Assembly (NCBI GenBank): GCA_023416995.1
Contig: JAEZGI010000057.1
Coordinates: 177,172-241,171, forward strand
DNA: 64,000 bases
From: Bacteroidota bacterium
GTDB taxonomy: Bacteria > Bacteroidota > Bacteroidia > Chitinophagales > Chitinophagaceae
Reading direction: 5' to 3'
Under the pieces are notes generated by a model. The model was given only the letters and a program-made list of their open reading frames with translations. It did not search any database and was not told where the DNA came from. Positions within the stretch are counted from its first letter, which is position 1, and every line of letters begins with the position of its first letter. Positions 26,714-36,690 of this stretch are shown here, one piece after another. Made by a program: the position numbers and the translations under genes.

Positions 26714-29700
26714 ATGAAAAACTGCTTAATTCTGGCTTTAGCAATGTTTATTTGCTCGCAGGTATCTTATGCGCAGGCTCCTGCGAATGATTTGTGTGCA
26801 AATGCCGCATCACTTCCAATTACCGGTGAATGTAATTATATTACCGGTTCGTTGTATGCAGCAACTTCAACAGATGTAGGAACCGCTCCAGGATGTGGTG
26901 TCCGCAGGGACGTGTTTTATCGTTTTACGGTACCAAATTACATGAGGCAACTTTCAATCTCGGTCAACATCACCTCTGCTTCTTCACCGCTGACTACGAC
27001 AAATACATTTATAGAGGTATTCAATACAAATGGCTGCACATTAATGAATACACAAACGGGTGGATGTAATAATATCTCTGTACGTCGAACTTACACACTG
27101 GCTCCTGGCACTTATACAATGAGAATAAATACGACCGCAAACACAACAACCAGTGGTAGTGGCGCGTACAACTTTCGGATCTGCGCGACTTCAAACGAAA
27201 TCTGTAATAATGCTGTCACATTGGTTAACGGCACTGCTGTTGACGGATCACTGTTAGGGTCTATTGGTGGGGCCCCTGTACCCCAGGGATGTGCAACGAC
27301 TTCACCGGATGATGATCTGTGGTATAAATTTGTGGCCACCAATAATTTTCACACTATATCGCTCAGCAATATCGGATCAAATTTATCGTCAGCCGGACCA
27401 CGCCTGCAATTATATACTGGAACCTGTGGCGCTCTCGCCTCGTTAGGTTGCGCTAATAACACACTTTATGCAACGGGTTTGACAGCTGGAACAACCTACT
27501 ACTGTAGGATTTATTCTCAAAATGCTGGTCAGTCAGGTACGGCCTGGGGATTCAGCATTCTCCTAACGACCACACAAGCTACTGTTGTAACTGGTGGGCG
27601 ATTGAACGAGGTTTTCAGCCAACGGATTTTGTCAGCACCATCTGTACTCGCAGACCCATGGGAAATTACTTACGGTCCAGACAACACACTTTGGGTAACT
27701 GAAGCGAAAGGGTATCGGGTACTTAGAATCAATCCGATAACCGGCAAAAAAGACACAGTGCTGGACGTTTCACAGAACAGCACATTTCTTCCTGTAGCCG
27801 ACCAAACGTTTAACTGTACATTCAATAATGGTAGCGGGGCCCAGGGAGGCTTTGCAGGTCTCGTGCTGCATCCAAACTTCCTAAATCCGACAGATGAAAA
27901 AAACTTTGTTTATGTGTCGTATGTGCACAGCAAAACATCTGACAACTATTTCACAAACCGTGTGGTGCGCTTTACTTATAATAAAGTCACCAATAAACTC
28001 GAATCTCCTGTTTCTATCTGCGACACCTTGCCAGGTAGCAATGACCATAACTCACAACGAATGATCATCGCACCAGTTGGAAACAAACAATACCTGTTTT
28101 ATGCATCGGGTGATATGGGTGCAGGGCAGTTCGGAAACAAATTGCGCCCCATATACGCGCAACACCCGGAATCAGTTGAAGGCAAAATCCTAAGATTTAA
28201 CCTGGAACCAGATGGTGATGCAGATGTTTATGACCGATGGATCCCCAGCGGGCCCACTGCTGACGAAAGAAACCCATACAGTGCCTCGCTTGGAAGACAA
28301 AGTGCAGTATGGTCCATCGGTATTCGCAATAACCAGGGTTTTGCATACGACACCCTTACAAAAAAATTATATGGCTCATCACATGGCCCCTATAGTGATG
28401 ACGAGATCAATGTAATTGAGCGCGCCAGGAACTATGGGCACCCAATCGTAATCGGTTACGCTGCCGACGGGAACGTAAATGGAACCACAGCGGGTGGAGC
28501 TATGTTTGATGGTAATACCTCGTACCGGCATCCATCCTCATGTCCGGTGATCACCGATGAAACCGCTGCGGCATTGGGCATCGGACCGACCTATAAGGAT
28601 CCATTTTTTTCTGCCTATCCCAACTCGCCTTCATACCCAAACATCACTTCTATCTGGGCGGCAAGCCCTTTACCCGGCAACGGCAACTGGCCATCTGAAG
28701 GCTGGAGCGGACTGGACATTTATAACCATACGCTCATCCCCGGCTGGAAAAGATCACTGGTGGCCAGCTCGCTTAAATGGGGTCGCTTGGTCCGTATCAA
28801 GATGGATGCAAGTGGCGAAGGCCCATTTTATAAAAACGTATTAAAGGATACTGTCAGCTATTTTGGTAGCGTTAACCGGTTCCGTGACATTGCTTTCGCA
28901 CCGAACGGAAAAGATATATATGTTGTGATGGACAGGTCCACCTCTACTTCCGGGCCGAGTGCTGCATATCCCGTGGTGCCAGCTTGCCAGGGTTGTCTTC
29001 AGCGTTATACCTTCCTCGGTTATAATGATGTGGCCGGACAAAGTTCGATCGACACACTTATCATGGTGGCAGACGGTACTAACAATAGCTGTAATACAAG
29101 CACAACCATAACCATTGATGATATGAACAAAAACTATTGGGTTCCTATCACGGGCCCTGATGGTAATGTTGTTGCCGAGATATTTACAAATGGCCAGGTG
29201 CTTGGAACGGTTACCGCATCATTTTATAAAAATGGAAATGGTGTTCGCGTAGTAAATGGTTCAAGTTATGCTGACAGGAACATAACCATCACCCCACAGT
29301 TCCAGCCGGCAAGTGCAGTTAAAGTTCGGTTGTACCTTACGAAAAAGGAATATAATGCGTTAGACGCCAATCCGCTTAGCGGCATTACAACACTTTCTGA
29401 TGTGCGTATCCATAAAAATTCTGATCCATGTCAGCCTGCAATAACAAGCCCTACCACTATCATTAATCCGGGTCTGTCAGCCATTCACAACGACAGCGCA
29501 TACGTGTTCCAGGCCAATATTACCGGCTTCTCCAGCTTTTATTTCGCTTCAGCAAACCTGGTACTGCCGATAAATTCTTTAACCTTTAGCGGCAGTTACA
29601 AAAACGGTGTTGCTTATCTTAAATGGGAAACAAAAAATGAGATCAATACCGATCATTTTGAACTTGAAAGGAGTTTAACGGGCACTGAGTTTGTAAAAAT

Positions 29701-30124
29701 TGCTGATATAACGGCAACGGGCACCCAGGATTCAAAAACCCGGTATAACTACAATGACCAGGATGTATTATCTCATGGCGTAGCACGACTTTTTTATCGT
29801 TTGAAGATAATCGATACCGACGGCTCATACAGCTACTCAAAAGTTGTTGTGGTAGATCTGCCAATCAGTATGATCACCAGTGTATCGATCTTCCCGAACC
29901 CGGCAGATAAACAAACAACAGCACTTATTATTTCACCAAAAGAACAGCAGGTGAGATGGCAGTTGATAGATGTATCCGGAAGGGTAATCATCAGCAAAGA
30001 TGCAGTGCTCCGGAAAGGTGAAAACAGGATTGTTATTGACCTGGCTAATCTCAGGGTTGGAACCTACTTCCTGCAGGTCACCGGCCAGTCAATTAATGTG
30101 AAAGAAAAAATACAGAAGCTTTAA
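26714..30124 (+). CDS. T9SS-exported PPC-domain/glucose-sorbosone dehydrogenase-like protein
   Basis: A 1136-residue secreted protein. A signal peptide (1-21) is followed by two PPC-like beta domains (about 25-155 and 160-285; NDLCANAASL and NEICNNAVTL open each). A GSDH-type six-bladed propeller follows (about 300-715; LADPWEITYGPDNTLWVTEAK, GFAGLVLHPNF, SIGIRNNQGFAYD, DDEINVIERARNYGHP). Next come further beta domains and a type A sorting domain (about 1055-1136; SIFPNPADKQTT, LANLRVGTYFLQV). The family oxidises aldoses using PQQ; substrate and cofactor use here are inferred. Export should need the type IX system, leaving the enzyme on the cell surface or outside. The gene ends at a clear terminator. 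Confidence 0.9.
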   Translation: MKNCLILALAMFICSQVSYAQAPANDLCANAASLPITGECNYITGSLYAATSTDVGTAPGCGVRRDVFYRFTVPNYMRQLSISVNITSASSPLTTTNTFIEVFNTNGCTLMNTQTGGCNNISVRRTYTLAPGTYTMRINTTANTTTSGSGAYNFRICATSNEICNNAVTLVNGTAVDGSLLGSIGGAPVPQGCATTSPDDDLWYKFVATNNFHTISLSNIGSNLSSAGPRLQLYTGTCGALASLGCANNTLYATGLTAGTTYYCRIYSQNAGQSGTAWGFSILLTTTQATVVTGGRLNEVFSQRILSAPSVLADPWEITYGPDNTLWVTEAKGYRVLRINPITGKKDTVLDVSQNSTFLPVADQTFNCTFNNGSGAQGGFAGLVLHPNFLNPTDEKNFVYVSYVHSKTSDNYFTNRVVRFTYNKVTNKLESPVSICDTLPGSNDHNSQRMIIAPVGNKQYLFYASGDMGAGQFGNKLRPIYAQHPESVEGKILRFNLEPDGDADVYDRWIPSGPTADERNPYSASLGRQSAVWSIGIRNNQGFAYDTLTKKLYGSSHGPYSDDEINVIERARNYGHPIVIGYAADGNVNGTTAGGAMFDGNTSYRHPSSCPVITDETAAALGIGPTYKDPFFSAYPNSPSYPNITSIWAASPLPGNGNWPSEGWSGLDIYNHTLIPGWKRSLVASSLKWGRLVRIKMDASGEGPFYKNVLKDTVSYFGSVNRFRDIAFAPNGKDIYVVMDRSTSTSGPSAAYPVVPACQGCLQRYTFLGYNDVAGQSSIDTLIMVADGTNNSCNTSTTITIDDMNKNYWVPITGPDGNVVAEIFTNGQVLGTVTASFYKNGNGVRVVNGSSYADRNITITPQFQPASAVKVRLYLTKKEYNALDANPLSGITTLSDVRIHKNSDPCQPAITSPTTIINPGLSAIHNDSAYVFQANITGFSSFYFASANLVLPINSLTFSGSYKNGVAYLKWETKNEINTDHFELERSLTGTEFVKIADITATGTQDSKTRYNYNDQDVLSHGVARLFYRLKIIDTDGSYSYSKVVVVDLPISMITSVSIFPNPADKQTTALIISPKEQQVRWQLIDVSGRVIISKDAVLRKGENRIVIDLANLRVGTYFLQVTGQSINVKEKIQKL

Positions 30125-30159
30125 GATGCTAAGAGTTTAACCCTTAGACCACAAAAAAG

Positions 30160-30200
30160 AAGCAGCGGCGTTTATTCGCCGCTGTTTCTGTTTATAGACT
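30160..30200 (+). terminator. Rho-independent terminator
   Basis: CAGCGGCG (30163-30170), loop TTTATT, then CGCCGCTG form an 8-bp GC-rich stem followed by TTTCTGTTT. It ends the T9SS-exported dehydrogenase-like gene and may also serve the converging reductase gene. Confidence 0.85.
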
Positions 30201-30208
30201 ACTTTTTA

Positions 30209-31249
30209 CTAAAGTGTGTTCATGTCAATCACAAAACGGTATTTTACATCGTTCTTCAACATGCGTTCGTATGCCTCATTGATGTTTTTGATATCGATCA
30301 TTTCCACATCAGAGGTAATATTATGTTCGGCACAGTAATCCAACATCTCCTGTGTTTCCGGCAGACCACCGATCATTGATCCTGCAAGACTGCGCCGGTT
30401 ACCAATAAGGGCGAATGCCAGCACGTCAGCCGGTGTAGGAGGTGCGCCAACGCAAATCATAACGCCATCTGTGGCCAACAGGTTGAGGTATGCATTATAA
30501 TCATGTGGCGCACTTACGGTGTCGATGATAAAATCAAAATAGCTATGAAGTTCCTTAAGTTGCTTCATGTCTTTGGTGATAGCAAACTTGTGCGCGCCAA
30601 GTCTTTTTGCATCAGCTTCCTTTGATGCTGAAGTGCTCAACATCGTTACCTCTGCTCCGAATGAAACTGCAAACTTAACGGCCATATGTCCCAGGCCACC
30701 TAATCCAACAACCGCAACTTTATGACCTTTACCTACCTTCCAGTGACGTAATGGTGAATAGGTGGTAATACCCGCGCATAAAAGCGGAGCCACTGCTTTT
30801 ACATCCAGTTTTTCTGAAACCTTCAAAACAAACTCTTCGCGCACAACGATTCTTTTTGAGTATCCACCAAAAGCAATGGTTTTTCCATCCTTTTCATAAG
30901 CATTGTAGGTCTGCACCGCAACATTATCGCAATACTGTTCCAGCCCCTTCTTACAGTTTTTACACTCCTGGCACGAATCAACCAGGCAGCCGACGCCAAC
31001 AAGATCGCCCTCCTTAAACTTTTTAACGCTGCTGCCGGTTTTGCTGACCCTGCCTATAATTTCATGACCCGGCACCATCGGGTAAATTGAGTTTTGCCAT
31101 TCGTTCCGTACCTGGTGAATATCGGAATGACAAACACCGCAATACAGTATATCGATTTGCACATCACCAGCTGCGGGTTCCCGGCGATCGATCTGGAACG
31201 GTTTGAGTGCCTCTTCCGCGTTTTCTACTGCGTAAGCCTTTACTGCCAT
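30209..31249 (-). CDS. NAD(P)-dependent alcohol dehydrogenase (YahK/cinnamyl-type)
   Basis: A 346-residue MDR-family zinc reductase, similar to E. coli YahK and plant cinnamyl alcohol dehydrogenases, which reduce a broad range of aldehydes with NADPH. Catalytic zinc ligands are in YCGVCHSDIH and PGHEIIG. The structural zinc cluster is CQECKNCKKGLEQYC. The nucleotide motif is VAVVGLGGLGHMAVKFA. C-terminal GAPPTP and RRSLAGSMIGG are typical of this subfamily. Likely cytoplasmic aldehyde detoxification. A TAGATTTG box on the minus strand (near 31295), matching TAnnTTTG, lies upstream. Confidence 0.92.
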   Translation of the reverse strand: MAVKAYAVENAEEALKPFQIDRREPAAGDVQIDILYCGVCHSDIHQVRNEWQNSIYPMVPGHEIIGRVSKTGSSVKKFKEGDLVGVGCLVDSCQECKNCKKGLEQYCDNVAVQTYNAYEKDGKTIAFGGYSKRIVVREEFVLKVSEKLDVKAVAPLLCAGITTYSPLRHWKVGKGHKVAVVGLGGLGHMAVKFAVSFGAEVTMLSTSASKEADAKRLGAHKFAITKDMKQLKELHSYFDFIIDTVSAPHDYNAYLNLLATDGVMICVGAPPTPADVLAFALIGNRRSLAGSMIGGLPETQEMLDYCAEHNITSDVEMIDIKNINEAYERMLKNDVKYRFVIDMNTL

Positions 31250-31372
31250 AAGTATTAAGTTTTATGATGATTGGAAAGATGTCGTAACCAGTATTCAAAT
31301 CTACCAAACCTGACCATTTTTGCGCGTGAAACTTTGGTTTGGCTAACTTAGTATCTATTTAACCGATTCTTC

Positions 31373-32452
31373 ATGCAAACGAACAACTGGCGCAAAACAA
31401 AGTTCACCAAACTAACGGGTATTGATTTTCCTATCGTACAAGGTCCCTTTGGTGGCGGATTTTCATCGATCGAATTAACTGCAAAAGTTTCCAACTTTGG
31501 CGGTCTCGGGTCCTTTGGGGCACAGCCGTTCACTGCTGCTGAGATAGTAGATTATTGTAACAACATCCGTAAACAAACAGAGAAACCTTTTAATATAAAT
31601 CTTTGGGTCAGTAACAGAGATGAGCGACTCAATGAATATACTGAGGATGATTATAACAAGTTAAAGGAGGCATTTCGGCCATATTTTGAACATTTTGGGG
31701 TGCCATTGCCTGAAATGCCCAAAGACCTGGGCCCGGTTTTCGAGGACCAGATACAGGGTGTTTTAGATAGCAAACCTGATGTTTTCAGTTTTGTTTATGG
31801 CATCCCTGAGCCCGATATACTTGAACGCTGTCGGTCACTTGGAATAAAAACAGTAGGCAATGCAACAACGGTTGATGAGGCTATAGCTTTAGAAACCGCA
31901 GGGGTGGATGCGATAGTTGCAACGGGTTTTGAAGCAGGTGGGCACAGGGTATCTTTCCTGCGAACGGCAGAGGATTCACTCACCGGGCTTTTTTCTTTGA
32001 TACCGCAGGTGGCAGATGCAGTTTCTGTTCCGGTGATCGCTGCGGGTGGAATTGCAGACGTAAGAGGAATGAAGGCCGCTTTCGCACTTGGTGCTGATGC
32101 TGTCCAGATGGGTACTGCTTTCCTGGCGACAAAAGAATCAAATGCTACGCAATCACACAAGGATAGGCTGTTTGGTCCCGAAGGGAAATATACAACGCTG
32201 ACAAAGCTTTTTTCGGGACGACTGGCGCGCGGTTTCAGCAGCCGCCTGACGAAGGAGATCAGTATTGATGACGCTGTGATTGCACCTTACCCCATGCAGG
32301 GACGTTTTATGAAAGACTTGCGTGCTGCCGCACTTAAAGATGCTGCTGATTTTATAACCTTATGGTCCGGTCAGTCTGCTCCTTTACTCAAATACCACGA
32401 GGCTGAGACCTTGCTGCAGTCCCTTGTCGATGGTATGGAAACTGAAATTTGA
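31373..32452 (+). CDS. Nitronate monooxygenase (NPD family)
   Basis: A 359-residue FMN-dependent TIM-barrel enzyme that oxidises alkyl nitronates. It starts with the typical FTKLTGIDFPIVQGPFGGGFS block. The phosphate-binding loop and FMN region are VIAAGGIADVRGMKAAFALGADAVQMGTAF. The catalytic-region His is in GFEAGGHRVSF. Its length and motifs match class I nitronate monooxygenases. It stands alone, with the DUF3891 gene following after 78 bp. A role in removing 3-nitropropionate-like toxins is a family inference. Confidence 0.92.
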   Translation: MQTNNWRKTKFTKLTGIDFPIVQGPFGGGFSSIELTAKVSNFGGLGSFGAQPFTAAEIVDYCNNIRKQTEKPFNINLWVSNRDERLNEYTEDDYNKLKEAFRPYFEHFGVPLPEMPKDLGPVFEDQIQGVLDSKPDVFSFVYGIPEPDILERCRSLGIKTVGNATTVDEAIALETAGVDAIVATGFEAGGHRVSFLRTAEDSLTGLFSLIPQVADAVSVPVIAAGGIADVRGMKAAFALGADAVQMGTAFLATKESNATQSHKDRLFGPEGKYTTLTKLFSGRLARGFSSRLTKEISIDDAVIAPYPMQGRFMKDLRAAALKDAADFITLWSGQSAPLLKYHEAETLLQSLVDGMETEI

Positions 32453-32530
32453 TCCAATCAACAAAACATCCACCCATTAAATGCCGCATGGTCGAAGTTT
32501 TGATACGAACCGGTATGAAAACTGTTGTTC

Positions 32531-33304
32531 ATGATAGTTAATTACAAAGAGACGGGTTGGGAAGTAATTACTCAGCGCGCCCATGGAATTGTGGCAGCAC
32601 AGGTTGCTTTTAATTGGAAAGCAAAGGATCGTCCGCAACGTTGGGTTGAAACTGTACTTGCTATTGCAGAACACGATGATGCAGAAAACGAGTTGGACGG
32701 AGAGGAACTGTTGACAACAGCCGGCGGGCCATTGAATTTTGCGATGAAAAAGTTTGAACTCGCGCATTGTCAGAAATTGGCTTCGCTCATCATCACCAAA
32801 AGCCGGTACATAGCCTTACTCACCTCGATGCATATGCAGTTTTTATATGCTAAGGATGCAGAAACTTCGGCAGAAGCCGCGCAGTTTTTGAATGAATTGG
32901 AAGTTTTACAAACAAGCTGGCGCAAAGAGCTCAACATATCCAAAACAGAAGCCTTAAAAATCTACAGTCTGCTTGAATGGTGTGACGCTATTTCGTTGCT
33001 GATCTGTAAAGCCGGGTTTCAGCCGGAAGGCAGAAGCGTGGAAATCAGTACCGGGCCCGACAACCAACGATATCATTTGTTCCAGCAGGACGATAATACG
33101 CTGTCAGTTTCACCATGGCCGTTTGAGACAAATCAGTTCACCATCACTTATGATACGCGGCTCATCAATGCAGTTTCTTTTAAAGACTCTGCGCAATTCC
33201 GCCGGGCATTTGAAGAAGCAGAGGTTATAGAAAAATCGTTCGTCTTTGCCAAGAACAACAACATAAAAAAGGCTGCAAGAAAGACAAATAAGCTTGATAA
33301 ATAG
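32531..33304 (+). CDS. DUF3891 family protein
   Basis: About 257 residues. The N-terminus MIVNYKETGWEVITQRAHGIVAAQVA, with the later IAEHDDAENE, matches my memory of DUF3891 proteins, whose His and His-Asp residues look like an HD-type metal site. A second conserved-looking part is the LEWCDAISLLICK helix. Function is not established for the family. I chose the ATG at 32531; the frame runs 2 codons further up to a TTG. It is convergent with the FAD oxidoreductase gene across a bidirectional hairpin. Confidence 0.8.
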   Translation: MIVNYKETGWEVITQRAHGIVAAQVAFNWKAKDRPQRWVETVLAIAEHDDAENELDGEELLTTAGGPLNFAMKKFELAHCQKLASLIITKSRYIALLTSMHMQFLYAKDAETSAEAAQFLNELEVLQTSWRKELNISKTEALKIYSLLEWCDAISLLICKAGFQPEGRSVEISTGPDNQRYHLFQQDDNTLSVSPWPFETNQFTITYDTRLINAVSFKDSAQFRRAFEEAEVIEKSFVFAKNNNIKKAARKTNKLDK

Positions 33305-33309
33305 TAGTG

Positions 33310-33350
33310 ACTTTCCCCGGCGAAAAATCTTTTCCCCCGGGGAAAGTGCC
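33310..33350. terminator. Bidirectional terminator hairpin
   Basis: ACTTTCCCCG (33310-33319) and CGGGGAAAGT (33338-33347) form a perfect 10-bp stem with an 18-base loop. It lies between convergent genes (DUF3891 and FAD oxidoreductase), which fits termination from both sides, although no long T tract follows. Confidence 0.65.
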
Positions 33351-33358
33351 TGAACGGA

Positions 33359-35023
33359 TTATTGGTCTTTAAGACGTAAACGTTGTTGATGCTGAAGCAA
33401 GGCCTGTTCCAGCTTTGCATAAGGTAGTTGCTGCACGCTGACATTGTTGTCGATGGCCAGCACTGCAGCAGTCGCAGCAGATTCACCAAGTATCATAAAT
33501 ACGGGTTCCATCCTGATTGAGCCGTAAGCAATATGCGAACTTGATATACAAACGGGAACAAGAAGATTAGAACATTCTGCTTCCCTGGGTACCAGCGCCC
33601 TGTAAGATATGCTGTAAGGTTTCGGGGCATGTACTCCAACATCTCCTTCGTTTTGTACATATCCATCGGCTTCAATATAACGTTGTGCATTATGCGAATC
33701 GAGTGTATATGATCCCATACCGACCGGTTCGGGAACTTCTTTTTTGCCAAGCGTCTCGTTTTCTGTCATTACGTAATCACTTACCATACGTCTTGCTTCA
33801 CGAATGTAAAGCTGGTGTGGCCAGTTACCATTGTCAGTAAACTCATCCTTAGCAAGTCCCCAGGTGTTGAACTCTTTCTGAAGATCCGCCGGCACCCTTT
33901 TATCAACTGATAGAAAATAAAACAAACCTCTCTGGTAAAGTTCATGTTCCTTAATGATCTCTTTTCTTCTTTCATAAGAAGCTTCCGGATAATCATAGTT
34001 CATTCCGATATAATCAGTGCTGAACGGTCCGTGGTTGTTTGTATCGGTTTTGCGGTTTGGTATTGCGTCAAATTTATCAAACAGCTCGCGCCATCCCGCC
34101 TCGAACACCCGTCCCAGTAATTCATACTGGGTGGAGTCATACCCATCCGGCCTGGTGAATGAAACACGATTCTCCGGGTTGTTCGTTAAACACATACGGA
34201 AACAATATGCCTGTAGTTTTTTATCGCCCTGGCCGTTTTCTCCGGGGGGTTCTGCCGATACATTTGCAACCAGTCCGCTTGTTGAGTCGCCAGGTATTTT
34301 ATAAGGCGATATTTTTTGTTTGAAGTGATGTCTGTGTGCAAACATGCCTTTCTGAACACCGTTCCATTGTTCGTTGTAAACACTGTTTGCTTCACGTCCT
34401 ACGTGGTAAGAAACCCCGGCAGCAGCCATGAGATCACCTTCATAAGTGGCATCAATAAACATCTTCCCATTAAACACTTTGCCGCTGAGGGTTTTGATGG
34501 AAACAATCTTTCCATCTTTTTTAGTAACGCCTGATTCGCGGTCGAGCCATTCGTCCCGCAGAATGGTAAGCCCGTATTCTTTTACATACTCTTCAAAGAT
34601 TTGTTCTGCTATATGTGGCTCAAAGATCCACATCGTTCTTTCCGCTCCGTCAATGGCAGGCGTACCCTGGCCCTTATTGCCGTATTCTTCTTTTTTCTGC
34701 CATTTCCAGGTACTGTCCTGCTGGTATTTCAGATATACCCGGTGATAAAAATCACGGCTTAAACCTCCGATCACTTCTTTATTACCAGTATCTGTAAATC
34801 CGAGTCCACCGGCAGATAAGCCACCCAGGTGGGTATCCGGCGAAACAATGATCACTGACTTACCCATCTGTTTGGCGCGTACAGCTGTGGTTATGGCGGC
34901 TGAGTTGCCTCCATAGATGATGATATCTGCCTCAAATTTTTCAGCGGAGGTATCCGCAGACGTACACGCGGTAAAAAGAAAGAAGACGCTAAGAATTGTT
35001 TTTGTAATAAGAAATTTTCTCAT
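33359..35023 (-). CDS. FAD-dependent oxidoreductase, exported lipoprotein
   Basis: About 554 residues of the FAD_oxidored family often annotated as xanthan-lyase-like or hydroxylated-sugar oxidoreductases in Bacteroidota. The N-terminus is a lipoprotein signal with lipobox FLFTAC. Then comes the dinucleotide loop DIIIYGGNSAAITTAVRAKQMG with Glu/Asp partner residues downstream, GGLSAGGLGFTDTGN, IDATYEGDLMAAAGVSYHVGRE, and a C-terminal GESAATAAVLA helix. The protein should sit in the periplasm or outer membrane, oxidising a carbohydrate-derived substrate. I chose the ATG at 35023; a TTG lies in frame at 35041. Confidence 0.82.
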   Translation of the reverse strand: MRKFLITKTILSVFFLFTACTSADTSAEKFEADIIIYGGNSAAITTAVRAKQMGKSVIIVSPDTHLGGLSAGGLGFTDTGNKEVIGGLSRDFYHRVYLKYQQDSTWKWQKKEEYGNKGQGTPAIDGAERTMWIFEPHIAEQIFEEYVKEYGLTILRDEWLDRESGVTKKDGKIVSIKTLSGKVFNGKMFIDATYEGDLMAAAGVSYHVGREANSVYNEQWNGVQKGMFAHRHHFKQKISPYKIPGDSTSGLVANVSAEPPGENGQGDKKLQAYCFRMCLTNNPENRVSFTRPDGYDSTQYELLGRVFEAGWRELFDKFDAIPNRKTDTNNHGPFSTDYIGMNYDYPEASYERRKEIIKEHELYQRGLFYFLSVDKRVPADLQKEFNTWGLAKDEFTDNGNWPHQLYIREARRMVSDYVMTENETLGKKEVPEPVGMGSYTLDSHNAQRYIEADGYVQNEGDVGVHAPKPYSISYRALVPREAECSNLLVPVCISSSHIAYGSIRMEPVFMILGESAATAAVLAIDNNVSVQQLPYAKLEQALLQHQQRLRLKDQ

Positions 35024-35110
35024 ATAAGTATCGTTGATCAATAAACGCAGTAAGTTACAACTCGCGCTTGATAATCTGCGTTCGGGCGATACTACGAGGG
35101 ATTAATATTT

Positions 35111-36631
35111 TTATGCAATGGCTTTCCTTGATTCCAGTCGGTACATGAGCTTTTGAATAAGCGTGCCTAAACGTGATTTATATTCGGTCTGTAACCATTC
35201 GCGATAGTTTTTGGTTACGTTTCCGAGACATTTGGTGTATTGTTTAACGCGCCAATCAATTTCTTTGTCCAACGCTTTTGCAAGTTCTAGAGCCGTTGCA
35301 GTGCTATCTGCGTTTTCAATACACATTAAAGCCTGTTGCCTGATTGAATTGCGGATAACAACCATTGGTTTTTGTTTGTTGGCCACTGCTTCACGATGGG
35401 CTTCCTGGATATCAAACGCAATCTCAAGACTGTTGGGAAATTTAGATCTCAGTTCAGAAGGCATATGATGAACTTCCTGTCCGCCATTACCAGTGATCTG
35501 TTCATAATAAGCTTCGGGATGTTCAAAGATTTGTTGCCAATCTATGACCGCGTTCCATTCACCGAATCTTTCTGTGTTGTTACCAAGATCAATGATGCTG
35601 AAGGTCTTCTTTTTGGGTAATCTTCTTGAGCCGCGACCTATCATCTGGTGATAAAGCGTCAGAGAGGTAGTGGCACGATTCAGAATAATTGTTTGAACCG
35701 TTGGTTCATCAAAACCGGTAGTCAGGATGGAGACGGAGGTAAGGATCGCGTTCCTTGTTTTTTTAAACCAGCTTAAGATTTCTTCTCTTTCGACAGGCGA
35801 CACGGTGTTATCCAGATGTTTTATATCATAACCTGCCTCTTTAAATTTTGCACAAACATTTTTTGATGTAAAGATGCCGTTATTAAAGATCAACGTTTTT
35901 TTATTTCGTGAATTTGCTTCATAAGCATCCAGTAGTAACTGGAGCATGGCAGGAGAAGAATACAATTCATCTGAGGTCGCGATGGTGAAGTCGCCATGCG
36001 ATTCTCTTTTCAGTGTATTGAGTTCAACATCATATCGCCATGATTTTGGCCGGGCAAGAAAACCCTGTTCAATCAGGGAAGGAATACTCTCACCAACGAT
36101 CAGTTCATCATAACTTTTGTTCATGGGTGTTTCCGGATCAGAGCTTAATGGGGTTGCAGTAACACCGATGATGCTTGCGTTTTGAAACTTGTTGAGCAAT
36201 TTGTTAAACGAGTTATGATGTGCCTCATCAATAATGACCAGCCCGATTTCATCAGTTTGGAGGTGTCCGTCTTCAATTCGGTTTGCCAGCGTTTCTACCA
36301 TGGCAACGTAACACTGGTTTCCATTTTTTCTGACTTTTTTTACTGCACTGGTAATCAGTTTTGCTTTTACGCCAAATCCGGTGAGTGTGGAGGCGGTTTG
36401 TTTGCATAGTTCGATCCGGTGCGTAAGGATAACCACCTTGCGTTTAAACTTCTCAAAAAATCTGCGGGCAATTTCTGAAAAGATGACTGTTTTGCCACCT
36501 CCTGTCGGAAGCTGGTATAAGAGGCGATGATTTACAGCCGCCTGTTCCAGTTTATCAAATAAGGTGTTAATGTCTTTTTCCTGGTAGTGGTATAATGTCG
36601 TTGCCGGGCTCTCTCTCAATTTTCTTTCCAT
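35111..36631 (-). CDS. DEAD/DEAH superfamily 2 helicase
   Basis: A 506-residue SF2 ATPase of the SSL2/RAD25-like group. Motif I is LPTGGGKTVIF, motif Ia HRIELCKQ, motif II DEAHH, motif III GVTATPL, motif V SILTTGFDEPTV and motif VI QMIGRGSRR. All core motifs are present, so it is expected to be an active nucleic-acid translocase. The C-terminal 130 residues (HREAVANKQKPM onwards) are helical, without a recognised nuclease domain. Such proteins are often chromosomal accessory factors; no restriction or defence gene is adjacent. A strong hairpin lies 32-59 bp upstream. Confidence 0.88.
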   Translation of the reverse strand: MERKLRESPATTLYHYQEKDINTLFDKLEQAAVNHRLLYQLPTGGGKTVIFSEIARRFFEKFKRKVVILTHRIELCKQTASTLTGFGVKAKLITSAVKKVRKNGNQCYVAMVETLANRIEDGHLQTDEIGLVIIDEAHHNSFNKLLNKFQNASIIGVTATPLSSDPETPMNKSYDELIVGESIPSLIEQGFLARPKSWRYDVELNTLKRESHGDFTIATSDELYSSPAMLQLLLDAYEANSRNKKTLIFNNGIFTSKNVCAKFKEAGYDIKHLDNTVSPVEREEILSWFKKTRNAILTSVSILTTGFDEPTVQTIILNRATTSLTLYHQMIGRGSRRLPKKKTFSIIDLGNNTERFGEWNAVIDWQQIFEHPEAYYEQITGNGGQEVHHMPSELRSKFPNSLEIAFDIQEAHREAVANKQKPMVVIRNSIRQQALMCIENADSTATALELAKALDKEIDWRVKQYTKCLGNVTKNYREWLQTEYKSRLGTLIQKLMYRLESRKAIA

Positions 36632-36662
36632 CTTAAGTTGTATAACTCACCTTCTTAAAAGA

Positions 36663-36690
36663 TTGTACCGCATCAATGGATGCGGTACAA
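36663..36690. terminator. Perfect 12-bp hairpin between two minus-strand genes
   Basis: Left arm TTGTACCGCATC (36663-36674), loop AATG, right arm GATGCGGTACAA (36679-36690). Read on the minus strand the right side is followed by TCTTTTAAG. Most simply a terminator of the dehydrogenase gene, but its position 32 bp before the helicase start also allows an operator role. Confidence 0.6.

Noticed and set aside
35111..36631. Helicase as part of a defence island
   Set aside because: No nuclease, methyltransferase or other defence gene is nearby; the neighbours are ordinary metabolic genes.
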